Origin: CAVTOO01 sp963736355
GTDB lineage: Bacteria > Pseudomonadota > Alphaproteobacteria > Rhizobiales > Xanthobacteraceae
DNA: 64,000 bases
Assembly: GCA_963736355.1 (NCBI GenBank)
Contig: CAVTOO010000007.1
Coordinates: 62,001 to 126,000, forward strand
Direction: 5' to 3'
Shown in pieces: positions 38,415 through 47,119 of the stretch. The notes under the pieces are model-generated. The model did no database searches, had not been told where the DNA came from, and worked only from the letters and a program-made list of their open reading frames with translations. A program made the position numbers and the translations under genes. Numbering within the stretch: position 1 is the stretch's first letter; each line of letters starts with the position of its first letter.

Positions 38415-40775
38415 ATGCAAGACAGTCCGACGAAGCAGGTTGCCCCCGAGTTCGAGCGTTACGGCGTCGGACAGCCTGTCCTGCGCAAGGAAGACGACAC
38501 GCTGCTGCGCGGCAAGGGCACCTATACCGACGACCTGCATCTGAAGGGCCAGACCTATCTCGTCCTGGTCCGCTCCACGCATGCCCACGGCAAGATCAAG
38601 TCGATCGACCTTGAGGCGGCGCGCGGCATGCCGGGCGTGCTGGCCATCGTGACCAACAAGGATCTCGTCGACGCCGGCTACGGCATCCTTCTGTCCAAGA
38701 CGCCGATCAAGAACCGCGACGGCACGCCGGTGCATCCGACGCCGCGCTCCCTCCTCGCCCATGATCGCGTCCGCTTCGTCGGCGAACCGATCGCGGCCGT
38801 GATCGCGGAAACCGCGCTGCAGGCGCGCGACGCCGCCGAAGCCGTCGCCGTCGACATCGAAACGCTGCCCGCCATTGTCGATGCGCAAGCCGCCACGCTG
38901 CCCGGCGCCGTTCAGCTCTATGACGATGTGCCCAACAACATCGCGCTCGACTTCCACACCGGCGATTCCGAAAAGACTGCCGCCGCGCTCGCGGGCGCGG
39001 CGCACGTCACCAAAATGACGATGGACAACACCCGCGTCGTCCCCAGTCCGATCGAGCCGCGCGCCGCGCTCGCCGACTACGACCGCACCACCGAACGCTT
39101 CACGCTGTACTTCCCCAATCAGGGCGTCGCGGGCAATCGCAACACCATCGCCGGCATCATGAACATCGAGCCCGCGAAGCTGCGCGTCGTCGCCAAGAAT
39201 GTCGGCGGCTCGTTCGGCATGAAGGGCTCGCACTACCCGGAATATTACTGCGCGCTCTATGCCGCGAAGAAAATCGGCAAGCCGGTGAAGTGGCTCGATG
39301 ACCGTTCCGGCTCGTTCCTGTGCGATCACCACGGCCGCGCCACCAAGGTCACCGGCGAACTCGGCTTCGACAAGGACGGCAACATCGTCGGCCTGCGCCT
39401 GTCGTCCTTCGCCAATATCGGTTCGCAGCTCGCGCTGCTGGGACCTGTGCCCGCGACCGTCAATCTCGTGAAGAATATCGCCAGCGTCTATCGCACGCCG
39501 CTGATCGAGGCTTCGGTCAAATGCGTCGTCACCAACACGCCGCTGGTCTCGGCCTATCGCGGCGCAGGCCGCCCGGAAGCGAACTATTTCATGGAGCGCC
39601 TGCTGGACAAGGCTGCGCGCGAGATGAATGTCGACCGCGTGTCGTTGCGCAAGCGCAACCTCGTCAAGACCTCGCAGATGCCGTTCAACGCCGCCTCGGG
39701 CATGGTCTACGACTCCGGCGACTTCGCCGCGGTGCTCGATCGCGCAGTCAAGCTCGGCGACTACGCCGGCTTCGCCAAGCGCAAGCGCGAAAGCAAGAAG
39801 CGCGGCAAGCTGCGCGGCATCGCGGTCTCCTCCTTCCTGGAAGTCACCGCACCTCCCGGCAAGGAACTCGGCAAGATCCGCTTCGAGGCCGACGGCACGG
39901 TGTCGCTGATCACCGGCACTTACGATTACGGCATGGGCCATCACTCGCCGTTCGCGCAGGTGCTCGTGACGCAGCTCGGCATTCCGTTCGACGCCATCCG
40001 CCTGATCCAGACCGACAGCGATCAGGTCCGCATGGGCGGTGGCAGCGGCGGCTCGCGCTCGATCACGGCCAGCGGACAGGCCATCGTGGAGGCCTCCGCC
40101 CTTGTCGTCGAGAAGGGCAAGAAGGCGGCCGCGCATGTGCTGGAAGCGTCCGCAGGCGATATCGAATTCTCGAAGGGCCGCTTCACCATCGCCGGCACCG
40201 ACCGCGGCGTCGGCATCATGGAGCTTGCCGCGAAACTGCGCGCCAGCAAGCCGCCCGAGGATGTGCCCGCCTCGCTCGACGTCGATCACACCTCGACAGA
40301 CGTTCCCTCGGCCTTCCCGAACGGCGCGCACGTCGCCGAAGTGGAAATCGATCCCGACACCGGCAAGATCGCCATCGTCGCCTACACCGGCGTCAACGAC
40401 TTCGGCGTCATCGTCAATCCGATGATCGTCGACGGTCAGGTGCATGGCGGCGTCACGCAGGGCATCGGCCAGGCGCTGATGGAACTCGCGGTGTTCGACT
40501 CCGGCGGACAGCCGGTCACCGGCTCGTTCATGGACTACGCCATGCCGCGCGCCGAGGACGTGCCGATGTTCGCCACCGCCAGCCAGCCCTCGCCGGCCAA
40601 GACCAATCCGCTCGGCACCAAGGGCTGCGGCGAAGCCGGTTGCGCCGGCGCGCTGCCGACCATCGTCAACGCGGTGATCGACGCGCTCGCCGACGACGGC
40701 ATCACCGCCCTCGAAATGCCACTGACCTCGGAAAAAATCTGGCGTGCCATCCGGGACGCGCGCAAGGCCGCTTAA
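38415..40775 (+). CDS. Xanthine-dehydrogenase-family molybdopterin subunit, orphan
   Basis: 786 residues and intact. Large (molybdenum cofactor) subunit of the xanthine dehydrogenase/aerobic CO dehydrogenase family. Seen: an N-terminal a/b hammerhead domain (LLRGKGTYTDD to VDIETLPAIVD), AKNVGGSFGMKG, AYRGAGRPEA and the catalytic glutamate in GTKGCGEAGCAG. The CO dehydrogenase loop AYRCSFR is absent, so it is not form I CODH. The usual FAD-binding and [2Fe-2S] subunit genes are not next to it; neighbours are Ppx/GppA and tRNA-Gln. Substrate unknown; it could use subunits encoded elsewhere. Confidence 0.88.
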   Translation: MQDSPTKQVAPEFERYGVGQPVLRKEDDTLLRGKGTYTDDLHLKGQTYLVLVRSTHAHGKIKSIDLEAARGMPGVLAIVTNKDLVDAGYGILLSKTPIKNRDGTPVHPTPRSLLAHDRVRFVGEPIAAVIAETALQARDAAEAVAVDIETLPAIVDAQAATLPGAVQLYDDVPNNIALDFHTGDSEKTAAALAGAAHVTKMTMDNTRVVPSPIEPRAALADYDRTTERFTLYFPNQGVAGNRNTIAGIMNIEPAKLRVVAKNVGGSFGMKGSHYPEYYCALYAAKKIGKPVKWLDDRSGSFLCDHHGRATKVTGELGFDKDGNIVGLRLSSFANIGSQLALLGPVPATVNLVKNIASVYRTPLIEASVKCVVTNTPLVSAYRGAGRPEANYFMERLLDKAAREMNVDRVSLRKRNLVKTSQMPFNAASGMVYDSGDFAAVLDRAVKLGDYAGFAKRKRESKKRGKLRGIAVSSFLEVTAPPGKELGKIRFEADGTVSLITGTYDYGMGHHSPFAQVLVTQLGIPFDAIRLIQTDSDQVRMGGGSGGSRSITASGQAIVEASALVVEKGKKAAAHVLEASAGDIEFSKGRFTIAGTDRGVGIMELAAKLRASKPPEDVPASLDVDHTSTDVPSAFPNGAHVAEVEIDPDTGKIAIVAYTGVNDFGVIVNPMIVDGQVHGGVTQGIGQALMELAVFDSGGQPVTGSFMDYAMPRAEDVPMFATASQPSPAKTNPLGTKGCGEAGCAGALPTIVNAVIDALADDGITALEMPLTSEKIWRAIRDARKAA

Positions 40776-40930
40776 GCTGCCGAAAGGCGGCGAAAACGGC
40801 CGGTTTGTCCGGAAATGAACCGCCTTCTGCCCTTGCACCGAAGCAGCCTTGCAGGCTAGAACGCGGCGCTACGGAGCGCTTCGGTGCTCCGATCCAGGCT
40901 TCAGGAGCACCTCTAACGCCCTGATCTGCT

Positions 40931-41005
40931 TGGGGGATCGTCTAACGGTAGGACTGCAAACTCTGACTCTGCCTGTCTAGGTTCGAAATCCTAGTCCCCC
41001 AGCCA
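40931..41005 (+). tRNA. tRNA-Gln (anticodon CTG)
   Basis: Cloverleaf built by hand: acceptor TGGGGGA / TCCCCCA, discriminator G and encoded CCA; D arm GTCT-AACGGTA-GGAC; anticodon stem GCAAA / TCTGC with loop CTCTGAC giving anticodon CTG; T stem CTAGG / CCTAG. Two oddities: one A·C mismatch in the anticodon stem and an 8-base T loop (TTCGAAAT) with one A more than normal. Since one-base errors are frequent in this window, both may be errors. A short inverted repeat (CGGCTGA-CT-TCAGCCG) lies at 41038-41053 downstream. Confidence 0.88.
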
Positions 41006-41112
41006 TCTACCCTCGAAAACATTGCGACATTAGCCAGCGGCTGACTTCAGCCGGCTCGTTGCGATGCTAAGAGTTCAGCCCGGTCAATTCCTCTTCACCT
41101 CAACGGGCACAC

Positions 41113-41754
41113 ATGGCTGGCATTTCCATCGATCCTGCAACGCTGCCGCACCGCGAGCGCTACAAGCTGCTCACGGGCCTCGTCATCCCGCGTCCCATCG
41201 CCTTCGTCACGTCGATGTCGCCTGCCGGCGTGATCAACGCTGCGCCCTTCTCATTCTTCAATCTGCTGAGCGATGAGCCCACGGTCTGCGTGCTCGGCAT
41301 CGACCCGCGCCCGACCGGCGGGCCGAAGGATACCTCGTCGAACATCCTGTCCGGCAAGGAGTATGTCGTGAACCTCGTCGACGAAGCGTTCGGCCCGAAA
41401 ATAAATCTCGCCGCAACGGATTTTCCGCCGGGCGAAAGCGAGGTCGATGCGGTCGGGCTGACGCTGGCGCCAAGCGTCAAGGTGAAGGTGCCGCGTCTGG
41501 CCGAAGCGCCCGTGTCGCTTGAATGCACGTTGCGCGAGGCCGTCAAGCTCGGGCCGGATCACTACGCGATCCTCGGCAATGTTCTCTATCTGCATGTGCG
41601 CGAAGGGCTGGTGGATCCGACCAATCTGCGGACCAACCTCGACGCCTATCGCCCGCTGGCGCGACTGTCGGGCAACTACTACGCGTCGCTCGGCCCGACC
41701 ATCATGATGGAGCGGTTGAACTACGCGCAGTGGAAAGAGCGTCAGGACAAATAG
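41113..41754 (+). CDS. Flavin reductase family protein
   Basis: 213 residues and intact. FMN-binding split-barrel protein: RYKLLTGLVIPRPIAFVTS and GVINAAPFSFFNLLSDEP match the flavin reductase-like (DIM6/NTAB) family, which bind FMN and may supply reduced flavin or act on small substrates. Length is typical. ATG at 41113. The upstream tRNA is 108 bases away. Function beyond FMN binding is not known. Confidence 0.88.
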   Translation: MAGISIDPATLPHRERYKLLTGLVIPRPIAFVTSMSPAGVINAAPFSFFNLLSDEPTVCVLGIDPRPTGGPKDTSSNILSGKEYVVNLVDEAFGPKINLAATDFPPGESEVDAVGLTLAPSVKVKVPRLAEAPVSLECTLREAVKLGPDHYAILGNVLYLHVREGLVDPTNLRTNLDAYRPLARLSGNYYASLGPTIMMERLNYAQWKERQDK

Positions 41755-41856
41755 CGACGGCCCTGCGACTTTGTCCGTGTCGCAAGTTGATGCAAATCAA
41801 CATCCGCGGTGTATCGGTGTGGTGCCTTAAATCCACTATCGCTGGGGCTCGCCGAT

Positions 41857-42003
41857 ATGAACCGCAATACTCTCTATCTCATCATTGGCGTCCTCGCCGT
41901 TTCAGTGGTGGTTTTCGGCTATCAGCTGTATAAGGAACGACAGAAGCCCGCTGGCATCGAGATCAACGTCGGCAAAGGTGGCATTTCTATCGAGAAAAGA
42001 TAG
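41857..42003 (+). CDS. Small single-pass membrane protein
   Basis: 48 residues. One hydrophobic helix (TLYLIIGVLAVSVVVFGYQLY) followed by a charged tail ending GKGGISIEKR. Proteins of this type and length are conserved in Bradyrhizobium-like genomes but have no assigned function. ATG at 41857. It lies in a run of small membrane-protein genes together with the DUF3309-like gene downstream. Confidence 0.65.
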   Translation: MNRNTLYLIIGVLAVSVVVFGYQLYKERQKPAGIEINVGKGGISIEKR

Positions 42004-42086
42004 CTCTGCGAGTTTGTCGCATACGACGTCGACACGACGCGTGCGGCAGCCGTGCGTTGAGGCGATCAACAAGGGATACGAAAGTC

Positions 42087-42257
42087 ATGTCACTTGGAAC
42101 CATCCTGCGTCATCATCCTCATCTATCTTTCTTCTCGGCGGCTTTAGCGGCCGCTTCGGCGGCTATGGCTACGGCTTCGGCCATGGCGGCGATCGGTGTT
42201 CTCGGCGTTGTCCTGATCGTCCTGGCGTCGTGCCTGCTTCTCATGGGCCGGATTTGA
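42087..42257 (+). CDS. DUF3309-like small membrane protein, frame-disrupted
   Basis: About 55 codons. The start MSLGTIL and the end GVLGVVLIVL…LLLMGRI match DUF3309, tiny hydrophobic proteins common in alphaproteobacteria. Between them the sequence fits the family only by changing frame: IILI, then FLLGGFSGRFGGYGYGFGHGG from the third frame. As printed, the single frame gives an alanine/serine-rich stretch that is unlike the family. At least two one-base errors are implied. Function unknown; members are often linked with envelope stress. Confidence 0.6.
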   Translation: MSLGTILRHHPHLSFFSAALAAASAAMATASAMAAIGVLGVVLIVLASCLLLMGRI

Positions 42258-42293
42258 CCTGACCGGGCGCCCCAAAGCGATTCTTGAGTTCCG

Positions 42294-43406
42294 ATGTCTG
42301 ACGAAACGCACCTCGGTCCCGATCAGAAGCGCCTTCTTCTGTCTCGCTTCTGGCAGAGCGCCTCGGGATTCTGGCGAGGCCCATCGGCTTGGCACGCCTG
42401 GTCACTGGCTGCGCTGCTGATCGCCATCACGCTCCTTCAGTTGCTGTTCCAGTATTGGCTGAATTTCTGGAACCGCGACTTTTTCAACGCGATCGAGCGA
42501 AAGGATGGAGTTGAGCTCTGGGTGCAGATCATGCGGTTCCTGCCGCTGGCCGCCGCCAGTCTCGTGCTGGCCATCGCTTCGGTCTGGGGCCGCATGACCA
42601 TGCAGCGCGACTGGCGCCAGTCCCTGAGCAACCACCTGTACGACTATTGGCTCGAAAGAGACCATTCTCGCCGGCTGCGGTTCATGCCCGGCGAACATCA
42701 AACGCCGGAGTATCGGATCGCCGAGGACGCAAGGGTTGCGACAGATCTGCCTGTCGATCTTGTCCTTGGGCTTCTGTCATCGGTGCTGACAGCAATCACT
42801 TTTATCGGCGTGCTGTGGAGTGTCGGAGGCCGTCTCGACTTAAGCGCCTTTGGCCTGGCCGTGGCCATTCCCGGCTATCTGGTGATCTCGGTTGTCGTCT
42901 ATTCCGTGGTGCTGACAGCGGCGATGATGCTCATTGCCCACCGCCTGACGCGCGTGCTGGAAGAATACAAGCGCAGTGAGGCCTCGCTACGGGCGATAGG
43001 GGCGCATCTGCGCGAGAGTGGCGAAGGGACGGCATTGCCGGACCGCAAGGCCGACGGACGGCGCATCATCGGCGCAGCATTGCAGGATGTGATTGCACAA
43101 TGGCTGGCTTATTGCTGGCAGCTTATGCGGATGACGCTGGTTTCTCATACCAACACGCTGCTGACACCGGTGATCGGATTGCTCCTTTGCACGCCGAAAT
43201 ACATCACCGGAGCGATGACTCTCGGCGAGGTCGTCCAGGCAGCCGCCGCGTTCGCCATTGTACAAGGTGCGTTTAACTGGATCGCCGACAGCTATGGACG
43301 TATCGCAGAGTGGAGATCGTCTGCAAACCGCGTCGCGTCCCTGCTTCTGGCGCTTGATCAGATAGACGGCAAGTCGGCCGCGACGACTGGAGATTCATCG
43401 CCTTAG
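42294..43406 (+). CDS. ABC transporter membrane domain (SbmA/YddA type), truncated
   Basis: 370 residues. Membrane part of the ABC_membrane_2 family: QLLFQYWLNFWNRDFFNAI, DWRQSLSNHLYDYWLERDH, PEYRIAEDARVATDLPV and FAIVQGAFNWIADSYGRIAEW. In YddA-type proteins an ATP-binding domain of ~200 residues follows; here the frame ends at 43406 shortly after ANRVASLLLALDQ, with no Walker A motif in any frame. SbmA itself lacks the ATPase part, but this sequence resembles the ATPase-bearing branch. A deletion at about 43390-43420 seems to have joined it to a truncated AI-2E gene. Confidence 0.75.
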   Translation: MSDETHLGPDQKRLLLSRFWQSASGFWRGPSAWHAWSLAALLIAITLLQLLFQYWLNFWNRDFFNAIERKDGVELWVQIMRFLPLAAASLVLAIASVWGRMTMQRDWRQSLSNHLYDYWLERDHSRRLRFMPGEHQTPEYRIAEDARVATDLPVDLVLGLLSSVLTAITFIGVLWSVGGRLDLSAFGLAVAIPGYLVISVVVYSVVLTAAMMLIAHRLTRVLEEYKRSEASLRAIGAHLRESGEGTALPDRKADGRRIIGAALQDVIAQWLAYCWQLMRMTLVSHTNTLLTPVIGLLLCTPKYITGAMTLGEVVQAAAAFAIVQGAFNWIADSYGRIAEWRSSANRVASLLLALDQIDGKSAATTGDSSP

Positions 43407-43420
43407 CCTCACGAGACGCT

Positions 43421-44135
43421 ATGGATCGCTTCGGTATTGCGAGCCTCGGCGCGGTGCAGGAAAAACTTTCCACCGGCCTTATGGCGGGCAGCCAATACAT
43501 CGCTACACAGGCCCTTAGTATTGGCCAGAGCACGTTCGCACTTCATCGCAAATCTGTTCGTCATGCTGTACCTGTTGTTCTTCCTGCTCCGCGATGAGGA
43601 CGCGCTGTCCAAGCGTATTAGGGATGCTATTCCGTTGCACGCCGAACAACAGCGGGCTTTCCTGCTCAAATTCACGATCGTCATCCGCGCCACGGTGAAG
43701 GGCGACATGCTCGTAGCCCTCCTGCAAGGAACGCTCGGCGGCCTGATATTCTGGTTCCTTGGGATTAGCGCCCCGCTGTTATGGGGGGTTGTGATGGCGT
43801 TCTTTTCGTTGCTGCCCGCGATAGGCGCAGGCCTGATCTGGATCCCGGTTGCTGTCTATCTTCTGGCGACCGGTGCGATCTGGCAGGGCGTGGTTTTGAT
43901 AGCATTCGGCGCGCTTATCATCGGCCTCGTGGATAATTTCTTGCGTCCGATGCTGGTGGGCAAAGACACAAAGATGCCTGACTACGTTGTGCTTATCTCC
44001 ACGTTGGGCGGAATCGCGACTTTCGGTCTCAACGGATTTGTCATCGGTCCGGTGATCGCGGCCATGTTCATCGCGGCTTGGGACATATTCACGGCATCAA
44101 GGCAACGCGCTGAGAACGACGGCAGCATTCGCTGA
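43421..44135 (+). pseudogene. AI-2E family transporter, N-terminally truncated
   Basis: The C-terminal two-thirds of an AI-2E/PerM-type polytopic transporter: AVQEKLSTGLMAGSQYIATQALSIG, then (after a frame break near 43530) FIANLFVMLYLLFFLLRDED, LLQGTLGGLIFWFLGI and FFSLLPAIGAGLIW, ending with FGLNGFVIGPVIAAMFI. The first ~110-130 residues, which carry the first helices, are missing: the homology begins only at 43421, a few bases after the ABC gene stops. It is probably not functional unless an assembly error removed the missing DNA. Confidence 0.7.
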
Positions 44136-44407
44136 GCTTGGACTATCTGAGACCTATGATCGCCGCGCAAGCAGCCAGCCGATGATCGCGGCCGACGGCG
44201 ATGGTGGCGGCAGCGGCTTGCTTAGTCGCGGCGTTCGCCATCGTCAGGGCGCGTTCAATTGGATCGTCAGCTTGCGGAGTAGAGATCGATTGAGGCCAGA
44301 TCACCGCCGCCACGGTGTCGTCGATCCATCGCCCTATCCTAGCAATACGTCCTTTTCCCCGAGCTGTTCCTGCGGCTCGCCTAGGAGCGCAATGACGCGC
44401 GGCCTCA
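44136..44407. other. Spacer with a relic of an ABC membrane domain
   Basis: Plus strand at about 44228-44265 reads TTCGCCATCGTC-AGGGCGCGTTCAATTGGATCGTC. With one added base it gives FAIVQGAFNWIV, the same block that occurs at 43252-43290 in the ABC membrane gene. The flanks do not align well, so only a short relic remains. The minus strand has an open frame with the end DDPIERALTMANAATKQ, which might be a remnant of a small gene; I cannot assign it. Confidence 0.4.
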
Positions 44408-45085
44408 TTATCCCGCCTTCGTCGCCAGCCAGATCGTATGCCGTGCGCCGCCGCGCTTGCCGCGTGCCCGCGTCGCGATCTCCTCGACGGAAAATCCGCA
44501 CTTGCGAAGCTTTGGGCTGAAGCCCTCGCTCGGCTCCGCCGACCAGACGGCGAGAACACCACCCGGACGCAACGCGGCGTTCGCGGCGTTCAGGCCCGAC
44601 GAATTATAGAGCTTGTCGTTTTCGGTGCGCATCAGGCCTTCGGGGCCGTTGTCGACATCGAGCAGGATCGCGTCGTAGGCCGACCGCGCGGCGCGGATGA
44701 CGGCGATCACGTCAGCTTCTTGAATTTTGACGCGCGGATGATCGAGGCAGTCACCGAAAATGCCCGCCATCGGACCGCGCGCCCACGCGATCACCGCCGG
44801 CATCAATTCCACAACCGTGATCTCGGTGTCGGGCTTCGACGCAGCCAAAGCGGCGCGCAGCGTGAAGCCCATGCCGAGCCCGCCGATCAGAATGCGCGCC
44901 TGCTTGCGATCGGCAATCCGCGCGCAGGCGAGTTCGGCCAGCGCCTCCTCCGACCCGCTCAGGCGGCTGTTCATCAGCTCGTTCTGATCGAGCCTGATCG
45001 AAAATTCCGCGCCGCGCTGCATCAGCCGCAGCGTTTCCTTGCCGCCCGGAACCTCCGCTCTGTCGATCAGCGTCCACGGAATCAT
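44408..45085 (-). CDS. Spermidine-synthase-like class I methyltransferase-fold protein
   Basis: 225 residues. The cofactor-binding region ILIGGLGMGFTLRAALAA, ITVVELMPAVIAWARG and AILLDVDNGPEGLM match the spermidine synthase-like family. The catalytic DSSDP-type motif of true aminopropyltransferases is replaced by DVDNGPEG, so polyamine synthesis is uncertain. ATG at 45085 (MIPWTLIDRAEVPGG). Intact. It follows the DEAD-box helicase gene by about 20 bases on the same strand and is likely co-transcribed. Confidence 0.8.
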   Translation of the reverse strand: MIPWTLIDRAEVPGGKETLRLMQRGAEFSIRLDQNELMNSRLSGSEEALAELACARIADRKQARILIGGLGMGFTLRAALAASKPDTEITVVELMPAVIAWARGPMAGIFGDCLDHPRVKIQEADVIAVIRAARSAYDAILLDVDNGPEGLMRTENDKLYNSSGLNAANAALRPGGVLAVWSAEPSEGFSPKLRKCGFSVEEIATRARGKRGGARHTIWLATKAG

Positions 45086-45104
45086 GACGGCAATAGTTGG
45101 AATG

Positions 45105-47027
45105 TTAGAATTTCTTCTTCTTCGGCTTCTTGCCGAAGTCACGTTTCGGTGGCGCGTCGTAGCCGCCCGGCTTTCGCTTTTTGTCGTATTTGGGCTTTTT
45201 CCCCAACGGCGGCGAATCCTGTCGCGGATAAGCACCGCGCGGCTTGTCGTCGGAACCACGATTGTCGCGCTGCGCATCGCCTCGATAGGCCGGCTTGCGC
45301 TCGGTGCGCTCGGTCCGTTCCGGCGCCACATAGCGCTGCGGCCCGTCCTTCAGCAGTTCGATGCGGATGTTGTCTTCCTTGTCGGGCCGGCAAATCTTGG
45401 CGGCGAAGTCGTCGGCCGCCTGCGACGAAATTTCGAACTCGGTGGTCGTTTCAAAAATACGAATGGCGCCAAGGTCGCGCTTGTCGATGCCGCCGCGGCG
45501 GCAGATCATCGGCAGCAGCCAGCGCGCTTCGGCGTTTTTCTGCCGGCCGATGGCCGCGCTGAACCACACGCCGCCCTGCATCGGAGCGCGCGGTCCCGAT
45601 GGCGCGCCTTCGCGTCTCGGGGCGTCTTGTCTGGGGCGCGGCCCCTGATCGCCGTGGCGTTCCTCGCGCGTGCTTTTGCTCCGGCTGCGCTCATTGCGCG
45701 AACGCTCGAACGTCTCGCCGGGATCGGAAGTCTCCTCCGGCGAGGGAAGCTTGGAGCGATACAGCCGCGCCAGAGCAGCCGCGATCTCCTCGGCGGAGCG
45801 CCCCTCGAGCAGCGCACGCGCCCACACCAGATCGTCTTCGGTCGGCGTCTCCGCGAACAGCGCGTCCTGCAACATGCGCTTCTGGTCGAGCGTGCGAATT
45901 TCGTCCGCCGTCGGCGGCGAAACCCATGCCGCGTCGATGCCCGCCAAACGAAACAGCAGTTCCGCGCGCTTGCGACGTGCCGGCGGAATTAAAAGAACGC
46001 TGATGCCCTTCTTGCCGGCCCGACCCGTGCGGCCGGAGCGATGCTGCAAGACTTCCGGATCGTTCGGCAGTTCGGCGTGAACGACAAGACCGATATTCGG
46101 CAGATCGATGCCGCGCGCCGCGACATCCGTCGCAACGCACACCCGTGCGCGGCCGTCGCGCAGCGCTTGCAGCGCCTGGGCTCGCTCGTGCTGTGCCAGT
46201 TCGCCCGACAGCGCCACGACCGAGAATCCGCGCTCCAGCAGCGACGCCTGCAGATGCCGCACCGCGTGACGGGTGTTGCAGAAAACGATGGCGCCGGGGG
46301 ATTCAAAGAACCGCAGCACATTGACGACGGCATTCTCCGCGTCGTGCGGAGCGACCCGCATGGCGCGATATTCGATATCGATATGGCCGCCATCGTCGCC
46401 GCCGACTTCAAGGCGCAGCGCGTCGTTCTGAAACTTGTCGGCCATCGCCGCGATGCCTTTCGGCAGCGTGGCGGAGAACAGCAACGTCCGGCGCGATTCG
46501 GGCGTCGTCTTGAGGATCAGTTCCATGTCCTCGCGAAAACCCATGTCGAGCATTTCGTCGGCCTCATCGAGCACGACGGCCTTCAGCTCCGACACATTCA
46601 GTCGCCCGCGCCGAAGATGATCGCAAAGCCGGCCCGGCGTCCCCACAACGATGTGAGCGCCTGCGGCGAGTTCGCGCTGTTCTTGTCTGGGGTCCATGCC
46701 GCCGACGCAGGAGACGACCCGCGCGCCGGTGTACTGATAAAGCCATTCCAGTTCGCGGCAGACCTGCAGTGCCAGTTCGCGCGTGGGCGCAACGACAAGC
46801 GCAAGCGGCGCCGACGCGCGCGGAAGACGCTCGGCGCCCTCCAGCAATTCATTGGCGAAGGCCAGCCCGTAGGCGACCGTCTTGCCGGAGCCGGTCTGGG
46901 CCGACACCAGCAGATCGCGACCGCTGGCTTCGTCGGCGAGAATCGCGACCTGCACCGGCGTCGGCTTGTCAAAATTACGCTCGGCGAGTGCGCGGGCGAG
47001 CGGAGGAGTTGCAGTCTGGAATGCCAA
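45105..47027 (-). CDS. DEAD-box RNA helicase with DbpA-type RNA-binding domain
   Basis: 640 residues and intact. Helicase core motifs: AQTGSGKT (Walker A), PTRELALQ, GTPGRL, DEADEMLD (Walker B), SATLPKG, ATDVAARGID and HRSGRTGRAGKKG. A DbpA-like RNA-binding domain lies at ~470-560 (GRQKNAEARWLLPMICRRGGI), followed by a basic tail ending KKPKKKKF. Similar to DeaD; probable roles are ribosome assembly and cold adaptation. The start reads TTG at 47027 (MAFQTATPP), which matches the start of homology; no ATG is available at that point. Confidence 0.92.
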   Translation of the reverse strand: MAFQTATPPLARALAERNFDKPTPVQVAILADEASGRDLLVSAQTGSGKTVAYGLAFANELLEGAERLPRASAPLALVVAPTRELALQVCRELEWLYQYTGARVVSCVGGMDPRQEQRELAAGAHIVVGTPGRLCDHLRRGRLNVSELKAVVLDEADEMLDMGFREDMELILKTTPESRRTLLFSATLPKGIAAMADKFQNDALRLEVGGDDGGHIDIEYRAMRVAPHDAENAVVNVLRFFESPGAIVFCNTRHAVRHLQASLLERGFSVVALSGELAQHERAQALQALRDGRARVCVATDVAARGIDLPNIGLVVHAELPNDPEVLQHRSGRTGRAGKKGISVLLIPPARRKRAELLFRLAGIDAAWVSPPTADEIRTLDQKRMLQDALFAETPTEDDLVWARALLEGRSAEEIAAALARLYRSKLPSPEETSDPGETFERSRNERSRSKSTREERHGDQGPRPRQDAPRREGAPSGPRAPMQGGVWFSAAIGRQKNAEARWLLPMICRRGGIDKRDLGAIRIFETTTEFEISSQAADDFAAKICRPDKEDNIRIELLKDGPQRYVAPERTERTERKPAYRGDAQRDNRGSDDKPRGAYPRQDSPPLGKKPKYDKKRKPGGYDAPPKRDFGKKPKKKKF

Positions 47028-47119
47028 TGATATCGAGCCTCATGTGATTTGGCCCGTGCATATCACCTTCGTCGCCAATACACCCGGAATATAGGCCCGT
47101 TTTCGAGCTAAATTGGCCA

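Noticed and set aside
38298..40838. 846-residue minus-strand open frame opposite the molybdenum subunit
   Set aside because: Antisense shadow; the plus-strand protein has all family motifs.
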